From contig JAEUMY010000010.1 of NCBI GenBank assembly GCA_016791265.1, forward strand, positions 248,001 to 312,000: 64,000 nucleotides of DNA, in the 5' to 3' direction. Made by a program: the position numbers and the translations under genes. This DNA comes from Betaproteobacteria bacterium. GTDB lineage: Bacteria > Pseudomonadota > Gammaproteobacteria > Burkholderiales > Usitatibacteraceae. Shown here one piece after another: positions 7,231 to 14,895 of the stretch (its first letter is position 1; each line of letters begins with the position of its first letter). The notes beneath the pieces were generated by a model. The model searched no databases. It was not told where the DNA came from and saw only the letters and a program-made list of their open reading frames with translations.

Positions 7231-8988
7231 CTAAGCCTTCTTCTTTCCACCTGTTGCCGGAAACAGTGATATTGGAACAGCGGCTTCGTTTACGAATGCA
7301 TTCGTCTCGTCCTTGCTGGCCATCAATGGATCATACAAACGATGATAGGCATCCCCAATTGCTCCACTGAAAAGATTCATGTTTGGCCTAAACTTGCCCG
7401 ATCCCAGAATCTGCTTTCTCGATACGCCAGGATACGGATCTACATACCAAATTTCCGCTATCCCGAGCTGATAGGCCTTCTTTGAACAGAGCTCACAAGG
7501 ACTGGCTGTTGTGTAGAGGTGGCCGCCCTTCAAGCCTGCGCCGCCTGACTTTGAAATCTGAAGGAATGCGTTCTCTTCAGCATGCAGCGAACGAGTCATG
7601 CTTCGGTCTTGAGTCTTATTCGCCTCGTTGAATGCGTCCTTAAAACAAAACGGGCAGCTACGCCCTCCAATCCCATCGCTAGCTCCTAGTGGAAAAGCCT
7701 TTTTGAGTTGGTCACGAATCGATCTATCTGCAAGCTCAAAGTCAGAAAAGGCGCCTTTATCATTATTGCCAAGCAAATCCCGCACATCTCGTAGAAGACA
7801 GGGTACTTGCCCGAATGGAACGTCATTCCAACCAACAGACTTTACAGCTCCGTCGACATCTGTAACTACCGCACCAACTTGACGAGAAATGCAGCCCGAA
7901 TTCAGCTTTGCAGAATAGGCGATTTGCATACAGCGTTCTGATCGAGTTGGATTGACCAGTCCAGGGTGAATCGCCAACGACACATACCTCATTAGGGTCG
8001 TTGCCAGCTTTGAGAAATCTTGGTCTTCAGAGGGCTTATTCAAGCCGGGATTGTGAATATGAACGTCTGCTTTTTCTATACAGCTCTGAATGTCTTGCGA
8101 GATGTATGCCTCATACGTGGAAGACTTAGATCGCTTCTTCTTTGGATACTCCTTCTCATCGAAGCGCTCAATTTCCGTCTTGGAAAAATGTGCGCTTAGT
8201 CTTGCTTCGCGATGTTCGTCTTCGGCATTGATTGCGAGCAAGTAATAGGCGGCGTATCTGTCTCGAAAGTACAGCGCCTCGAAGGGATTTCTCATCGCAT
8301 CTAAAACAATTCGAGTTGGCTTGTTGCTTTGCTCATCGAATCGAGTAATGACTTGGATTGCCCAGTCAGCTCTACGCGCGATGGAGTAGATATTTTGAGC
8401 GCCAATTAACTCTGAGTATGGACTACCCGAGCGCCGAAGATTGTCACCGATTGCCTGGAAAACCGGAATGTAGTTTGACTTCAGCTTCCTGCGAATTTCA
8501 TCCAGTATTGGCTCTAGGGAGCTGGTTACGAGAGACTTGGCTTGCTCGACTTGCTCGCTCGATAGCGATATTGGCGAATTGTCGAGCAATGCCAATGTTT
8601 GCAGATTGCCTTCACGAGCTCTCTTTATTACTTCCTGGAGTTCCGCGACATCTTCACTTTGTATTTTTTTCTCAAAGCTCTTCTTTAGAAAGTCAGAAAA
8701 CTCCTGCTCATCTCTCTTGAGTATGAAGCTCAAGAGAATCACCGTCATAGACACGCGAGTAAACGGAGTCCAATTCTCCGAAATAAACTTATGGAGAATT
8801 CGATACTTTCTTTCCTCGGGATGGGATGGATGAGTTTGAGGAATGGGCAGGGCCAAACCCTCAAGCTCTTTGGTCAGTAGTTTTGATGCCGTAGTGCAGC
8901 CACTTCCCGTGCGGCCAGTAAGCGCAAAAATAATTAGCCTAGCCCGCTCGCGGTACAAGACTTGAAGTGCATCCGTGACTTCGCTCAT
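7231..8988 (-). CDS. Anti-phage dCTP/dCMP deaminase (P-loop kinase-like plus cytidine deaminase, DCD/AvcD type)
   Basis: 585 aa. The N terminus carries a P-loop, GRTGSGCT at residues 25-32, in a deoxynucleotide-kinase-like domain. The C terminus is a zinc deaminase of the dCMP deaminase family: HAEEN at 469-473 (His and catalytic Glu) and PCELC at 497-501 (zinc Cys). This two-domain arrangement and length match bacterial DCD and AvcD defence proteins, which drain dCTP/dCMP to dUTP/dUMP when phage infects. Base composition is far more AT-rich than the neighbours and the gene has no palindrome copy; with the adjoining IS110 this points to horizontal acquisition. It lies in the same direction as nrdA-nrdB, 163 bp after nrdB. 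Confidence 0.85.
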   Translation of the reverse strand: MSEVTDALQVLYRERARLIIFALTGRTGSGCTTASKLLTKELEGLALPIPQTHPSHPEERKYRILHKFISENWTPFTRVSMTVILLSFILKRDEQEFSDFLKKSFEKKIQSEDVAELQEVIKRAREGNLQTLALLDNSPISLSSEQVEQAKSLVTSSLEPILDEIRRKLKSNYIPVFQAIGDNLRRSGSPYSELIGAQNIYSIARRADWAIQVITRFDEQSNKPTRIVLDAMRNPFEALYFRDRYAAYYLLAINAEDEHREARLSAHFSKTEIERFDEKEYPKKKRSKSSTYEAYISQDIQSCIEKADVHIHNPGLNKPSEDQDFSKLATTLMRYVSLAIHPGLVNPTRSERCMQIAYSAKLNSGCISRQVGAVVTDVDGAVKSVGWNDVPFGQVPCLLRDVRDLLGNNDKGAFSDFELADRSIRDQLKKAFPLGASDGIGGRSCPFCFKDAFNEANKTQDRSMTRSLHAEENAFLQISKSGGAGLKGGHLYTTASPCELCSKKAYQLGIAEIWYVDPYPGVSRKQILGSGKFRPNMNLFSGAIGDAYHRLYDPLMASKDETNAFVNEAAVPISLFPATGGKKKA

Positions 8989-9039
8989 CTGTCTTCCACA
9001 TTATTGACGACGAATTCTCTCCAGCAGCGAGCTTAAAAA

Positions 9040-9114
9040 AATGGATTTCAGCTCTGGCTCATACATTGTCCGTAGGAAGAATCAGCTACCACTTCATGCA
9101 TTCTGCTGAGCCAG
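9040..9114 (-). ncRNA. Structured leader before the deaminase: candidate inhibitory RNA or nrdB terminator
   Basis: On the minus strand CTGGCTC (9114-9108) pairs with GAGCCAG (9060-9054), enclosing an inner AGAAT/ATTCT pairing, and is followed by a run of seven T (9046-9040). AvcD-type deaminases are preceded by a non-coding inhibitor RNA (AvcI) in this position and orientation. The same hairpin plus U-run could simply terminate nrdB transcription. The structure is seen; the function is inferred. Confidence 0.4.
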
Positions 9115-9151
9115 ATGGAAAACGTCCAATGAAGTACAGGAAAAACTTTCT

Positions 9152-10330
9152 TTAATCCCAGTTCAACGCCCCCCCCGTCTGATACTCCGTCACCCTCGTC
9201 TCGAAGAAATTCTTCTCCTTCTTGAGATCGATGAGTTCCGACATCCACGGGAACGGGTTCTGCGCGTTCGGGAAGATGGGATCGATGCCAATCTGCTGCA
9301 GGCGGCGGTTGGCGATGAAGCGGAGATACTCCTTGAACATCGGCGCGTTCAGGCCCAGCACGCCGCGCGGCATGGTGTCTTCGGCGTAGGCGTACTCCAG
9401 CTCGACACCCTTCTTCATCAGGGCCACGATTTCGTTCTTGAATTCGTTGGTCCAGAGGTTGGGGTTCTCGAGCTTGATGGTGTTGATGAGGTCGATGCCG
9501 AAATTGCAGTGCATGGACTCGTCGCGCAGGATGTACTGGTACTGCTCGGCAGCACCGGTCATCTTGTTCTGCCGGCCGAGTGCCAGGATCTGCACGAAGC
9601 CGACGTAGAAGAAGAGGCCTTCCATGATGCAGGCGAAGACGATGAGCGACTTCAATAGCTGCGCATCGGTCTCGGGCGCGCCGGTCTTGAACATGGGATC
9701 GGTCAGCACGTCGATGAAGGGAATGAGGAAGTCATCCTTGTCGCGGATGCACTTCACTTCCTTGTAGGCGGCGAAGATCTCGGACTCGTCCAGGCCCAGG
9801 CTCTCGGCGATGTACTGGTAGGCGTGGGTGTGGATGGCCTCCTCGAACGCCTGGCGGAGCAGGTACTGGCGGCACTCGGGCGCGGTGATGTGGCGGTAGG
9901 TGCCGAGTACGATGTTGTTGGCGGCCAGGGAATCAGCGGTGACGAAGAAGCCAAGGTTCCGCTTGATGATGAGCCGCTCGTCCGCGGTGAGACCGTTGGG
10001 GTCTTTCCACGTGGCGATGTCGCGGTTCATGTTCACTTCCTGCGGCATCCAGTGGTTGGCGCAGCCGGCGAGATACTTTTCCCAAGCCCACTTGTACTTG
10101 AAGGGGACGAGCTGGTTGACGTCGGTCTTGGCGTTGATGACGCGCTTGTCCTCCGCGCGCACGCGGGCGAAGCGCTCGGCATGCTGGCCGACGTCTTCCG
10201 CCGCTACGGCGGCGGGAGCGGCTTCATAGGCGGCCACGGCTTCTTGCACCATGGGCTGCGGAGCGGCCGGCGTACGGGTGGGGGTGGGGGTGGGCGGGGT
10301 TACTGCAGGGGTATCGTCCCAGGTCAACAT
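9152..10330 (-). CDS. nrdB: Class I ribonucleotide-diphosphate reductase, beta (radical) subunit
   Basis: 392 aa, normal for class Ia NrdB. It houses the di-iron tyrosyl-radical site that starts catalysis in NrdA. Visible signatures: MNRDIATWK, the carboxylate/His iron ligands in [13 protein letters not shown] (around residues 164-176) and [15 protein letters not shown] further on. A Pro/Thr-rich N-terminal extension of about 40 residues precedes the fold. The C terminus ([17 protein letters not shown]) is the tail that docks onto NrdA. It is last in the nrdA-two small genes-nrdB series and probably shares the nrdA control region. Confidence 0.97.
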   Translation of the reverse strand: MLTWDDTPAVTPPTPTPTRTPAAPQPMVQEAVAAYEAAPAAVAAEDVGQHAERFARVRAEDKRVINAKTDVNQLVPFKYKWAWEKYLAGCANHWMPQEVNMNRDIATWKDPNGLTADERLIIKRNLGFFVTADSLAANNIVLGTYRHITAPECRQYLLRQAFEEAIHTHAYQYIAESLGLDESEIFAAYKEVKCIRDKDDFLIPFIDVLTDPMFKTGAPETDAQLLKSLIVFACIMEGLFFYVGFVQILALGRQNKMTGAAEQYQYILRDESMHCNFGIDLINTIKLENPNLWTNEFKNEIVALMKKGVELEYAYAEDTMPRGVLGLNAPMFKEYLRFIANRRLQQIGIDPIFPNAQNPFPWMSELIDLKKEKNFFETRVTEYQTGGALNWD

Positions 10331-10385
10331 GTGTCGTTCACTCCTGAAGAGGCTGTGTTGTTGTTGGTGGTACTTGTTCGGTGTT

Positions 10386-10397
10386 GCGAATATTCGC
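10386..10397. repeat. Dispersed palindrome, copy 8
   Basis: Perfect 12-mer in the 291-bp gap upstream of nrdB. Confidence 0.9.
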
Positions 10398-10462
10398 CAG
10401 GGTTTTTCAGGCTAGCAGAGGTTGTCGAAAAATCCGGTTGTCGCTGCTGTGCATGGAGCTTT

Positions 10463-10512
10463 CACCCCCATCCCGCCCCCCTCAAGGGGGAGGGAGTCGG
10501 TCAGTGGGGGTG
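10463..10512. repeat. Nested hairpin in the nrdB upstream gap
   Basis: CACCCCCA/TGGGGGTG form an outer stem and CCCCCTCAAGGGGG an inner one. C-rich/G-rich imperfect palindromes of this kind recur in intergenic DNA of many betaproteobacteria. The rest of 10331-10621 shows only the palindrome copy at 10386. Confidence 0.5.
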
Positions 10513-10621
10513 GAGAAATTCTTCATGACACCAACGATCCCGGCCCCCCTCCCAACGAGGAAGGAGTAGTTACTCACCAGAAGGGGAGCCGGGCTGCCGG
10601 TGTCCTGCATGAAACCTGTCC

Positions 10622-10864
10622 TCAGCCCCGCGCGACGGCGCTGGCGAAAAGCCCGGCGCTGGCCATGTGGGAGAGGGGGGTGATGTTGTCGGTCACGATC
10701 TCGATGGCGTCGCGGCGAAACGAAGCCTGCAACCGCTGGATGGCGGCCACGCAGTCGGCGCGGCGGGCATAGCCGGCGCCCGAGGTGGCGAGCTGCGCGC
10801 CAGCGGGGCTGCGCAGGTACCAGCGCCATTCGTTGCGGACATCCTGATATACGTGAAAGACCAT
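10622..10864 (-). CDS. YegP-like (DUF1508/UPF0339-type) small protein
   Basis: 80 aa. The segment FHVYQDVRNEWRWYLRSPAG followed by GYARRADCVAAIQRL has the pattern of DUF1508 modules (aromatic beta-hairpin, NG/AG turn, then a helix with conserved Ala-Ile-Xaa-Xaa-Val/Leu). One module is present, where YegP has two. Function in this family is unclear. It lies between nrdA and nrdB in the same direction, but no link to nucleotide reduction is established. Confidence 0.7.
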   Translation of the reverse strand: MVFHVYQDVRNEWRWYLRSPAGAQLATSGAGYARRADCVAAIQRLQASFRRDAIEIVTDNITPLSHMASAGLFASAVARG

Positions 10865-10976
10865 GTCGCCCCTCCTTTCAGAGGTGATGCTGCAATGTTG
10901 TTGCGGTGCCTCGGGGTGAGAGCGCCACCGTCGGCCGGTCCCGGTGGGTGCCGGCCGTCGGGGCGTCCCGTTGATT

Positions 10977-11216
10977 TCAGTGAACGATGTGCGGGTAGTC
11001 CTCGCTCATCCATTCGTCGAACTGGCGGCTCATGAAGACACCGTGCAGCACGTCGTTGTCGTTGAGGGACGGATCGGTCATGACTTCCGCTTCGAAATGC
11101 ACCACTTCGTCGAAGTGGTCCTGCTGGCGGCGTACGGCGATGGTGACGGCGGCCTCCTTGCCGTTGTCACTGCGCTGCACTCTGGAAAGCTGAAGGTCGA
11201 TGGTCCAGTAACCCAT
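10977..11216 (-). CDS. Small hypothetical protein in the nrd cluster
   Basis: 79 aa from ATG 11216, preceded by AGGAGAAAAAGGA, a good ribosome site. The sequence starts MGYWTIDLQLSRVQRSDNG and is acidic toward the C terminus (DEWMSEDYPHIVH); no signal peptide or membrane segment. Not recognised. Position between nrdA and the YegP-like gene suggests co-transcription with the reductase genes. Confidence 0.65.
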   Translation of the reverse strand: MGYWTIDLQLSRVQRSDNGKEAAVTIAVRRQQDHFDEVVHFEAEVMTDPSLNDNDVLHGVFMSRQFDEWMSEDYPHIVH

Positions 11217-11322
11217 TCCTTTTTCTCCTGTTCAAGTTTCAGTTGAACCGCTTTCGGTGCCACTGCTGCCCTGCCTTGCTGCGGTGCTGCCCCTCTGTCA
11301 CTGCTGCTCTGTCACTGCTGTT

Positions 11323-11334
11323 GCGAATATTCGC
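11323..11334. repeat. Dispersed palindrome, copy 9
   Basis: Perfect palindrome extending to 16 bp (TTGCGAATATTCGCAA), downstream of nrdA in the 262-bp gap 11217-11478, which shows no other feature. Confidence 0.9.
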
Positions 11335-11478
11335 AATGCGTGCGTTCGCGGTGCGTTGAAGATGCCATCCTTTCGGTCGGAATCAAGGCCGCGCGGTCCG
11401 CATGGGCCGTTCACGCCTATGCTTCGGCGGTCGGGCTTTTCTGCGGACGGTGCGGCGCTGGATCATGTTTGCGGTCGC

Positions 11479-14445
11479 TTACTGGCACGCCTCGCATTCC
11501 GGGTTATCGATGGAGCAGAACTTCGCACCCTCAGCCGCGCCGTCACCGGCGCCGCCATCCGCCGTGAAGGCGGCGACACTGGCCGAGCCGGCTGCGACGG
11601 CACCCATGCCGGCCATGCCGCCCTGGGCGGCGGAGCCTGCGAATCCACCACTGACCGGCACGGCGTTCAACTCGCCGCCACGGCCGGTGGACTTCTCGGC
11701 ACTGGATTTGCCCAGGGTGCGCAGGTAGTACGTGGTCTTGAGACCGCGGAGCCACGCGAGCTTGTAGGTGTCGTCCAGCTTCTTGCCGGATGCACCCGCC
11801 ATGTAGATGTTCAGGGACTGGGCCTGATCGATCCACTTCTGGCGACGCGCGGCAGCCTCGATGATCCACTGGGTGTCGACTTCGAACGCGGTGGCGTAGA
11901 GATCGCGCAGGTGCTGCGGCACGCGATCGATCTTGCCGAGCGAGCCGTCAAAGTACTTGAGGTCGGCAACCATGACTTCGTCCCACATGTTCAGCGCCTT
12001 CAGGTCGCGCACGAGGTAGTCGTTCACCACCGTGAATTCGCCGGACAGGTTGGACTTCACGAACAGGTTCTGGAACGTGGGCTCGATGCAGGCCGACACG
12101 CCGATGATGTTGCTGATCGTGGCGGTGGGCGCGATGGCCACACAGTTGGAGTTGCGCATGCCGTAATCACGGATGCGGGCACGCAGCGCCGACCAGTCCA
12201 TGCTTTCGGACATGTCGACTTCGACGTAGCCGCCGCGCTCTTCGGACAACAGCTTCAGCGTGTCCTGCGGGAGGATGCCGCGATCCCACAGCGAGCCGCG
12301 ATAGCTGGAGTACTTGCCACGCTCGGCCGCGAGCTCGGTGGACGCCCAGTAGGCGTAGTAGCAGACGGCTTCCATCGAGCGGTCGGCAAACTCGACCGCT
12401 TCCTGCGACGCATACGGAATGCGGAGGTCATGCAGGCAATCCTGGAACGCCATGATGCCCAAGCCGACCGGGCGATGACGCAGGTTGGAGTCGCGCGCCT
12501 TCTTGACCGCGTAGTAGTTGATGTCGATGACGTTGTCCAGCATGCGCATCGCGGTGCCGATGGTGCGCTTCAGCTTGTCGTGATCCAGCTCGCGGCCGCC
12601 CTTGCCGTTGTCCTTCATGTGATTGACCAGGTTCACCGAACCCAGGTTGCACACGGCGATCTCGCTGTCGTTGGTATTGAGCGTGATCTCGGTGCAGAGG
12701 TTGGACGAGTGCACGACGCCGATGTGCTGCTGCGGCGAACGCAGGTTGCACGGGTCCTTGAACGTGATCCAGGGGTGGCCCGTCTCGAACAGCATCGAGA
12801 GCATCTTGCGCCACAGGGTGGTCGCGGGAATGCGCTTGAAGAGCTTCAGCTCGCCGGTGCGGGTCTTCTCTTCGTACTTGAGATAAGCCTCTTCGAACGC
12901 CTTGCCGAACTTGTCGTGCAGGTCGGGCACGTTGGACGGCGAGTACAGCGTCCAATCGCCGTTCTCCATCACGCGGCGCATGAAGAGATCGGGGATCCAG
13001 TTGGCGGTGTTCATGTCGTGCGTGCGGCGACGATCATCGCCGGTGTTCTTGCGCAGCTCGAGGAACTCCTCGATGTCGAGGTGCCACGATTCCAGATAGG
13101 CGCACACGGCACCTTTGCGCTTGCCACCCTGGTTCACGGCGACAGCGGTGTCGTTCACCACCTTCAGGAACGGCACCACGCCCTGCGACTTGCCGTTGGT
13201 GCCCTTGATGTAGGAGCCGAGAGCGCGCACCGGGGTCCAGTCGTTGCCGAGACCACCGGCGAACTTGGACAGCAGCGCGTTCTCCTTCAGCGCCTCGTAG
13301 ATGCCGTCGAGATCGTCGGCCACCGTGGTGAGATAGCAGGACGACAGCTGGGAACGGCGCGTGCCAGAGTTGAAGAGCGTCGGCGTGGACGACATGAAGT
13401 CGAACGTGGACAGCACGTTGTAGAACTCGATGGCGCGCGCTTCGCGATCCACCTCATTCAGGGCGAGACCCATGGCCACACGCATGAAGAACGCCTGCGG
13501 CAGCTCGATGCGCACGTCATCCATGTGCAGGAAGTAACGGTCGTACAGGGTCTGCAGGCCAAGATAGGTGAACTGCAGATCGCGTTCGTGCTTCAGCGCC
13601 GCGCCCAGCTTGGCCATGTCGTACTGGGCCAGCTTCTCGTCCAAGAGCTCGGCGGCGATGCCCTTCTTGATGAACTGGGGAAAGTAGTCGGCATAGCGCT
13701 CGGCCATGGCGGACTGCGAGACTTCCTCGGCCAGCACTTCCTTGCGGATCTGGTGCATGAGCAGACGCGCCGTGACCTTGGAATAGTCCGGGTCCTGCTC
13801 GATCATCATGCGCGCGGCCAGGGTGGCGGCCTTGAACACTTCGTCCAGCGGCACACCGTCGTACAGATCACGCAGGGTGGCGTCGAGGATGGCCTTGGGA
13901 TTCACATGTTCGGCGAACCCCTGACAGGCGGCGGCGATGATGCCGTGCAGCTCTTCCACATCCAGCGGACGATGGCCGCCAGGGACGGACACATTGATGC
14001 CGGTCTCGCCGGCCTTGACCGCGTCGGCTTGTGACTCACGCTGCTTGGCGCGCTCCTGCGCGCGTTGCTCGCGATACAACACGTACGAACGCGCCACCGT
14101 GTGGTGGCCGCCACGCATCAGGGCCAGTTCGACATGGTCCTGAATGTCTTCGATATGGAACATGCCGCCATTGGGGTGGCTGCGCATCAAGGCCTTGATG
14201 ATGTTCTCGGTGAGCTGCAGGCAGATGTCACGGATGCGCGCGGACGCGGCGCCCTGCCCGCCTTCGACGGCGAGGAAGGCCTTGGTCAGCGCGATAGTGA
14301 TCTTCTGCGGTTCAAACGGCGCGATGGAACCATTGCGGCGGATGGTCTTGTAATCGTTGTAGCGACTTTCCGGACTAGCCTGGGACTCGGTCATTTGCGG
14401 GTTGGCCAGGGGATGGGTCGGGGAAATATCGGAAGCCAGTCGCAT
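11479..14445 (-). CDS. nrdA: Class I ribonucleoside-diphosphate reductase, alpha (catalytic) subunit
   Basis: 988 aa, longer than the E. coli enzyme (about 760). The start at 14445 has GGAGA 8 bases upstream. Near residues 30-130 is an ATP-cone (KTIRRNGSIAPFEPQKITIA…) for allosteric activity control; a second cone-like segment follows near 150-240 (DVEELHGIIAAACQGF; ILDATLRDLYDGV), explaining the extra length. The barrel includes SGTRRSQLSSCYL, the glycyl/cysteinyl catalytic region CNLGSVNL and the loop SMDWSAL. The C-terminal Cys pair (CSIDNPECEACQ) is the thioredoxin-reducible tail. It makes all four deoxynucleotides with NrdB. Confidence 0.97.
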   Translation of the reverse strand: MRLASDISPTHPLANPQMTESQASPESRYNDYKTIRRNGSIAPFEPQKITIALTKAFLAVEGGQGAASARIRDICLQLTENIIKALMRSHPNGGMFHIEDIQDHVELALMRGGHHTVARSYVLYREQRAQERAKQRESQADAVKAGETGINVSVPGGHRPLDVEELHGIIAAACQGFAEHVNPKAILDATLRDLYDGVPLDEVFKAATLAARMMIEQDPDYSKVTARLLMHQIRKEVLAEEVSQSAMAERYADYFPQFIKKGIAAELLDEKLAQYDMAKLGAALKHERDLQFTYLGLQTLYDRYFLHMDDVRIELPQAFFMRVAMGLALNEVDREARAIEFYNVLSTFDFMSSTPTLFNSGTRRSQLSSCYLTTVADDLDGIYEALKENALLSKFAGGLGNDWTPVRALGSYIKGTNGKSQGVVPFLKVVNDTAVAVNQGGKRKGAVCAYLESWHLDIEEFLELRKNTGDDRRRTHDMNTANWIPDLFMRRVMENGDWTLYSPSNVPDLHDKFGKAFEEAYLKYEEKTRTGELKLFKRIPATTLWRKMLSMLFETGHPWITFKDPCNLRSPQQHIGVVHSSNLCTEITLNTNDSEIAVCNLGSVNLVNHMKDNGKGGRELDHDKLKRTIGTAMRMLDNVIDINYYAVKKARDSNLRHRPVGLGIMAFQDCLHDLRIPYASQEAVEFADRSMEAVCYYAYWASTELAAERGKYSSYRGSLWDRGILPQDTLKLLSEERGGYVEVDMSESMDWSALRARIRDYGMRNSNCVAIAPTATISNIIGVSACIEPTFQNLFVKSNLSGEFTVVNDYLVRDLKALNMWDEVMVADLKYFDGSLGKIDRVPQHLRDLYATAFEVDTQWIIEAAARRQKWIDQAQSLNIYMAGASGKKLDDTYKLAWLRGLKTTYYLRTLGKSSAEKSTGRGGELNAVPVSGGFAGSAAQGGMAGMGAVAAGSASVAAFTADGGAGDGAAEGAKFCSIDNPECEACQ

Positions 14446-14533
14446 TATGTTGTCTCCTGAAATGCTTTTTTCTATTCAAATCATTGTTTTGCATGGAAAA
14501 CCCGGTCAAGACGCCGGGGCCTGCAGGGGGATG

Positions 14534-14632
14534 TCATTCACAGGGAATGCACCGCTTTACCCACAGTTCCCGACCGGTTCGGCAGAGAGAAATCCACAGC
14601 ATCCGCACAAAAAATGAGCAGAGTTCTCCACA
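14534..14632 (+). promoter_or_regulatory. Four DnaA-box-like 9-mers in the nrdA leader
   Basis: TCATTCACA (14534), TTACCCACA (14557), AAATCCACA (14590) and TTCTCCACA (14624) each differ from TTATNCACA by one or two bases, all in the same orientation, with start spacings of 23, 33 and 34 bp, near whole numbers of helical turns. DnaA boxes control nrdAB in E. coli; the arrangement here supports a similar coupling of dNTP supply to replication initiation. Confidence 0.5.
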
Positions 14633-14675
14633 ACCTATAGTGTTTCCGCGCTTCGAATCACACTATATAGCGCGC
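14628..14675 (-). promoter_or_regulatory. Pair of NrdR boxes upstream of nrdA
   Basis: CCACAACCTATAGTGT (14628-14643) and ACACTATATAGCGCGC (14660-14675) each resemble the NrdR consensus ACACWATATATWGTGT. Their starts are 32 bp apart, the phase typical for paired NrdR boxes. The upstream box overlaps the predicted -10 element, which fits repression by the ATP/dATP-sensing regulator NrdR. Its gene is not in the window. Confidence 0.75.
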
Positions 14676-14691
14676 TTTGAGCGCTTTGCAA
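14662..14691 (-). promoter_or_regulatory. Predicted nrdA promoter
   Basis: On the minus strand TTGCAA (14691-14686) and TATATA or TATAGT (starting at 14669 or 14667) are separated by 16-18 bp. The -10 lies inside the distal NrdR box. The remaining bases to 14895 show no gene or clear motif. Confidence 0.5.
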
Positions 14692-14895
14692 CTGTAATTT
14701 TATTTATCTGAAAAGCCACACAAAAACAGGGACTTGAGCGTTGCGAAAAGCCCTAAAAACCGCCCGGAAATGGGGGTTGCATTAAAGTGATTTATGAGCA
14801 TTGGTCACCGGCCTGAAACATGGCGCGCGGGACACGGGACAGCGCCCAGCGAAGTGCCCGCCGGGTGCGTTGCCAAGCACGGGCGGGCCCTCAGA

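Noticed and set aside
10463..10512. Hairpin upstream of nrdB as a riboswitch
   Set aside because: It is a simple C-rich/G-rich nested palindrome without the conserved core of any riboswitch I know.
11257..14034. A 925-codon open frame on the plus strand
   Set aside because: It is antisense to nrdA and exists only because of high GC content; its translation has no domain features.
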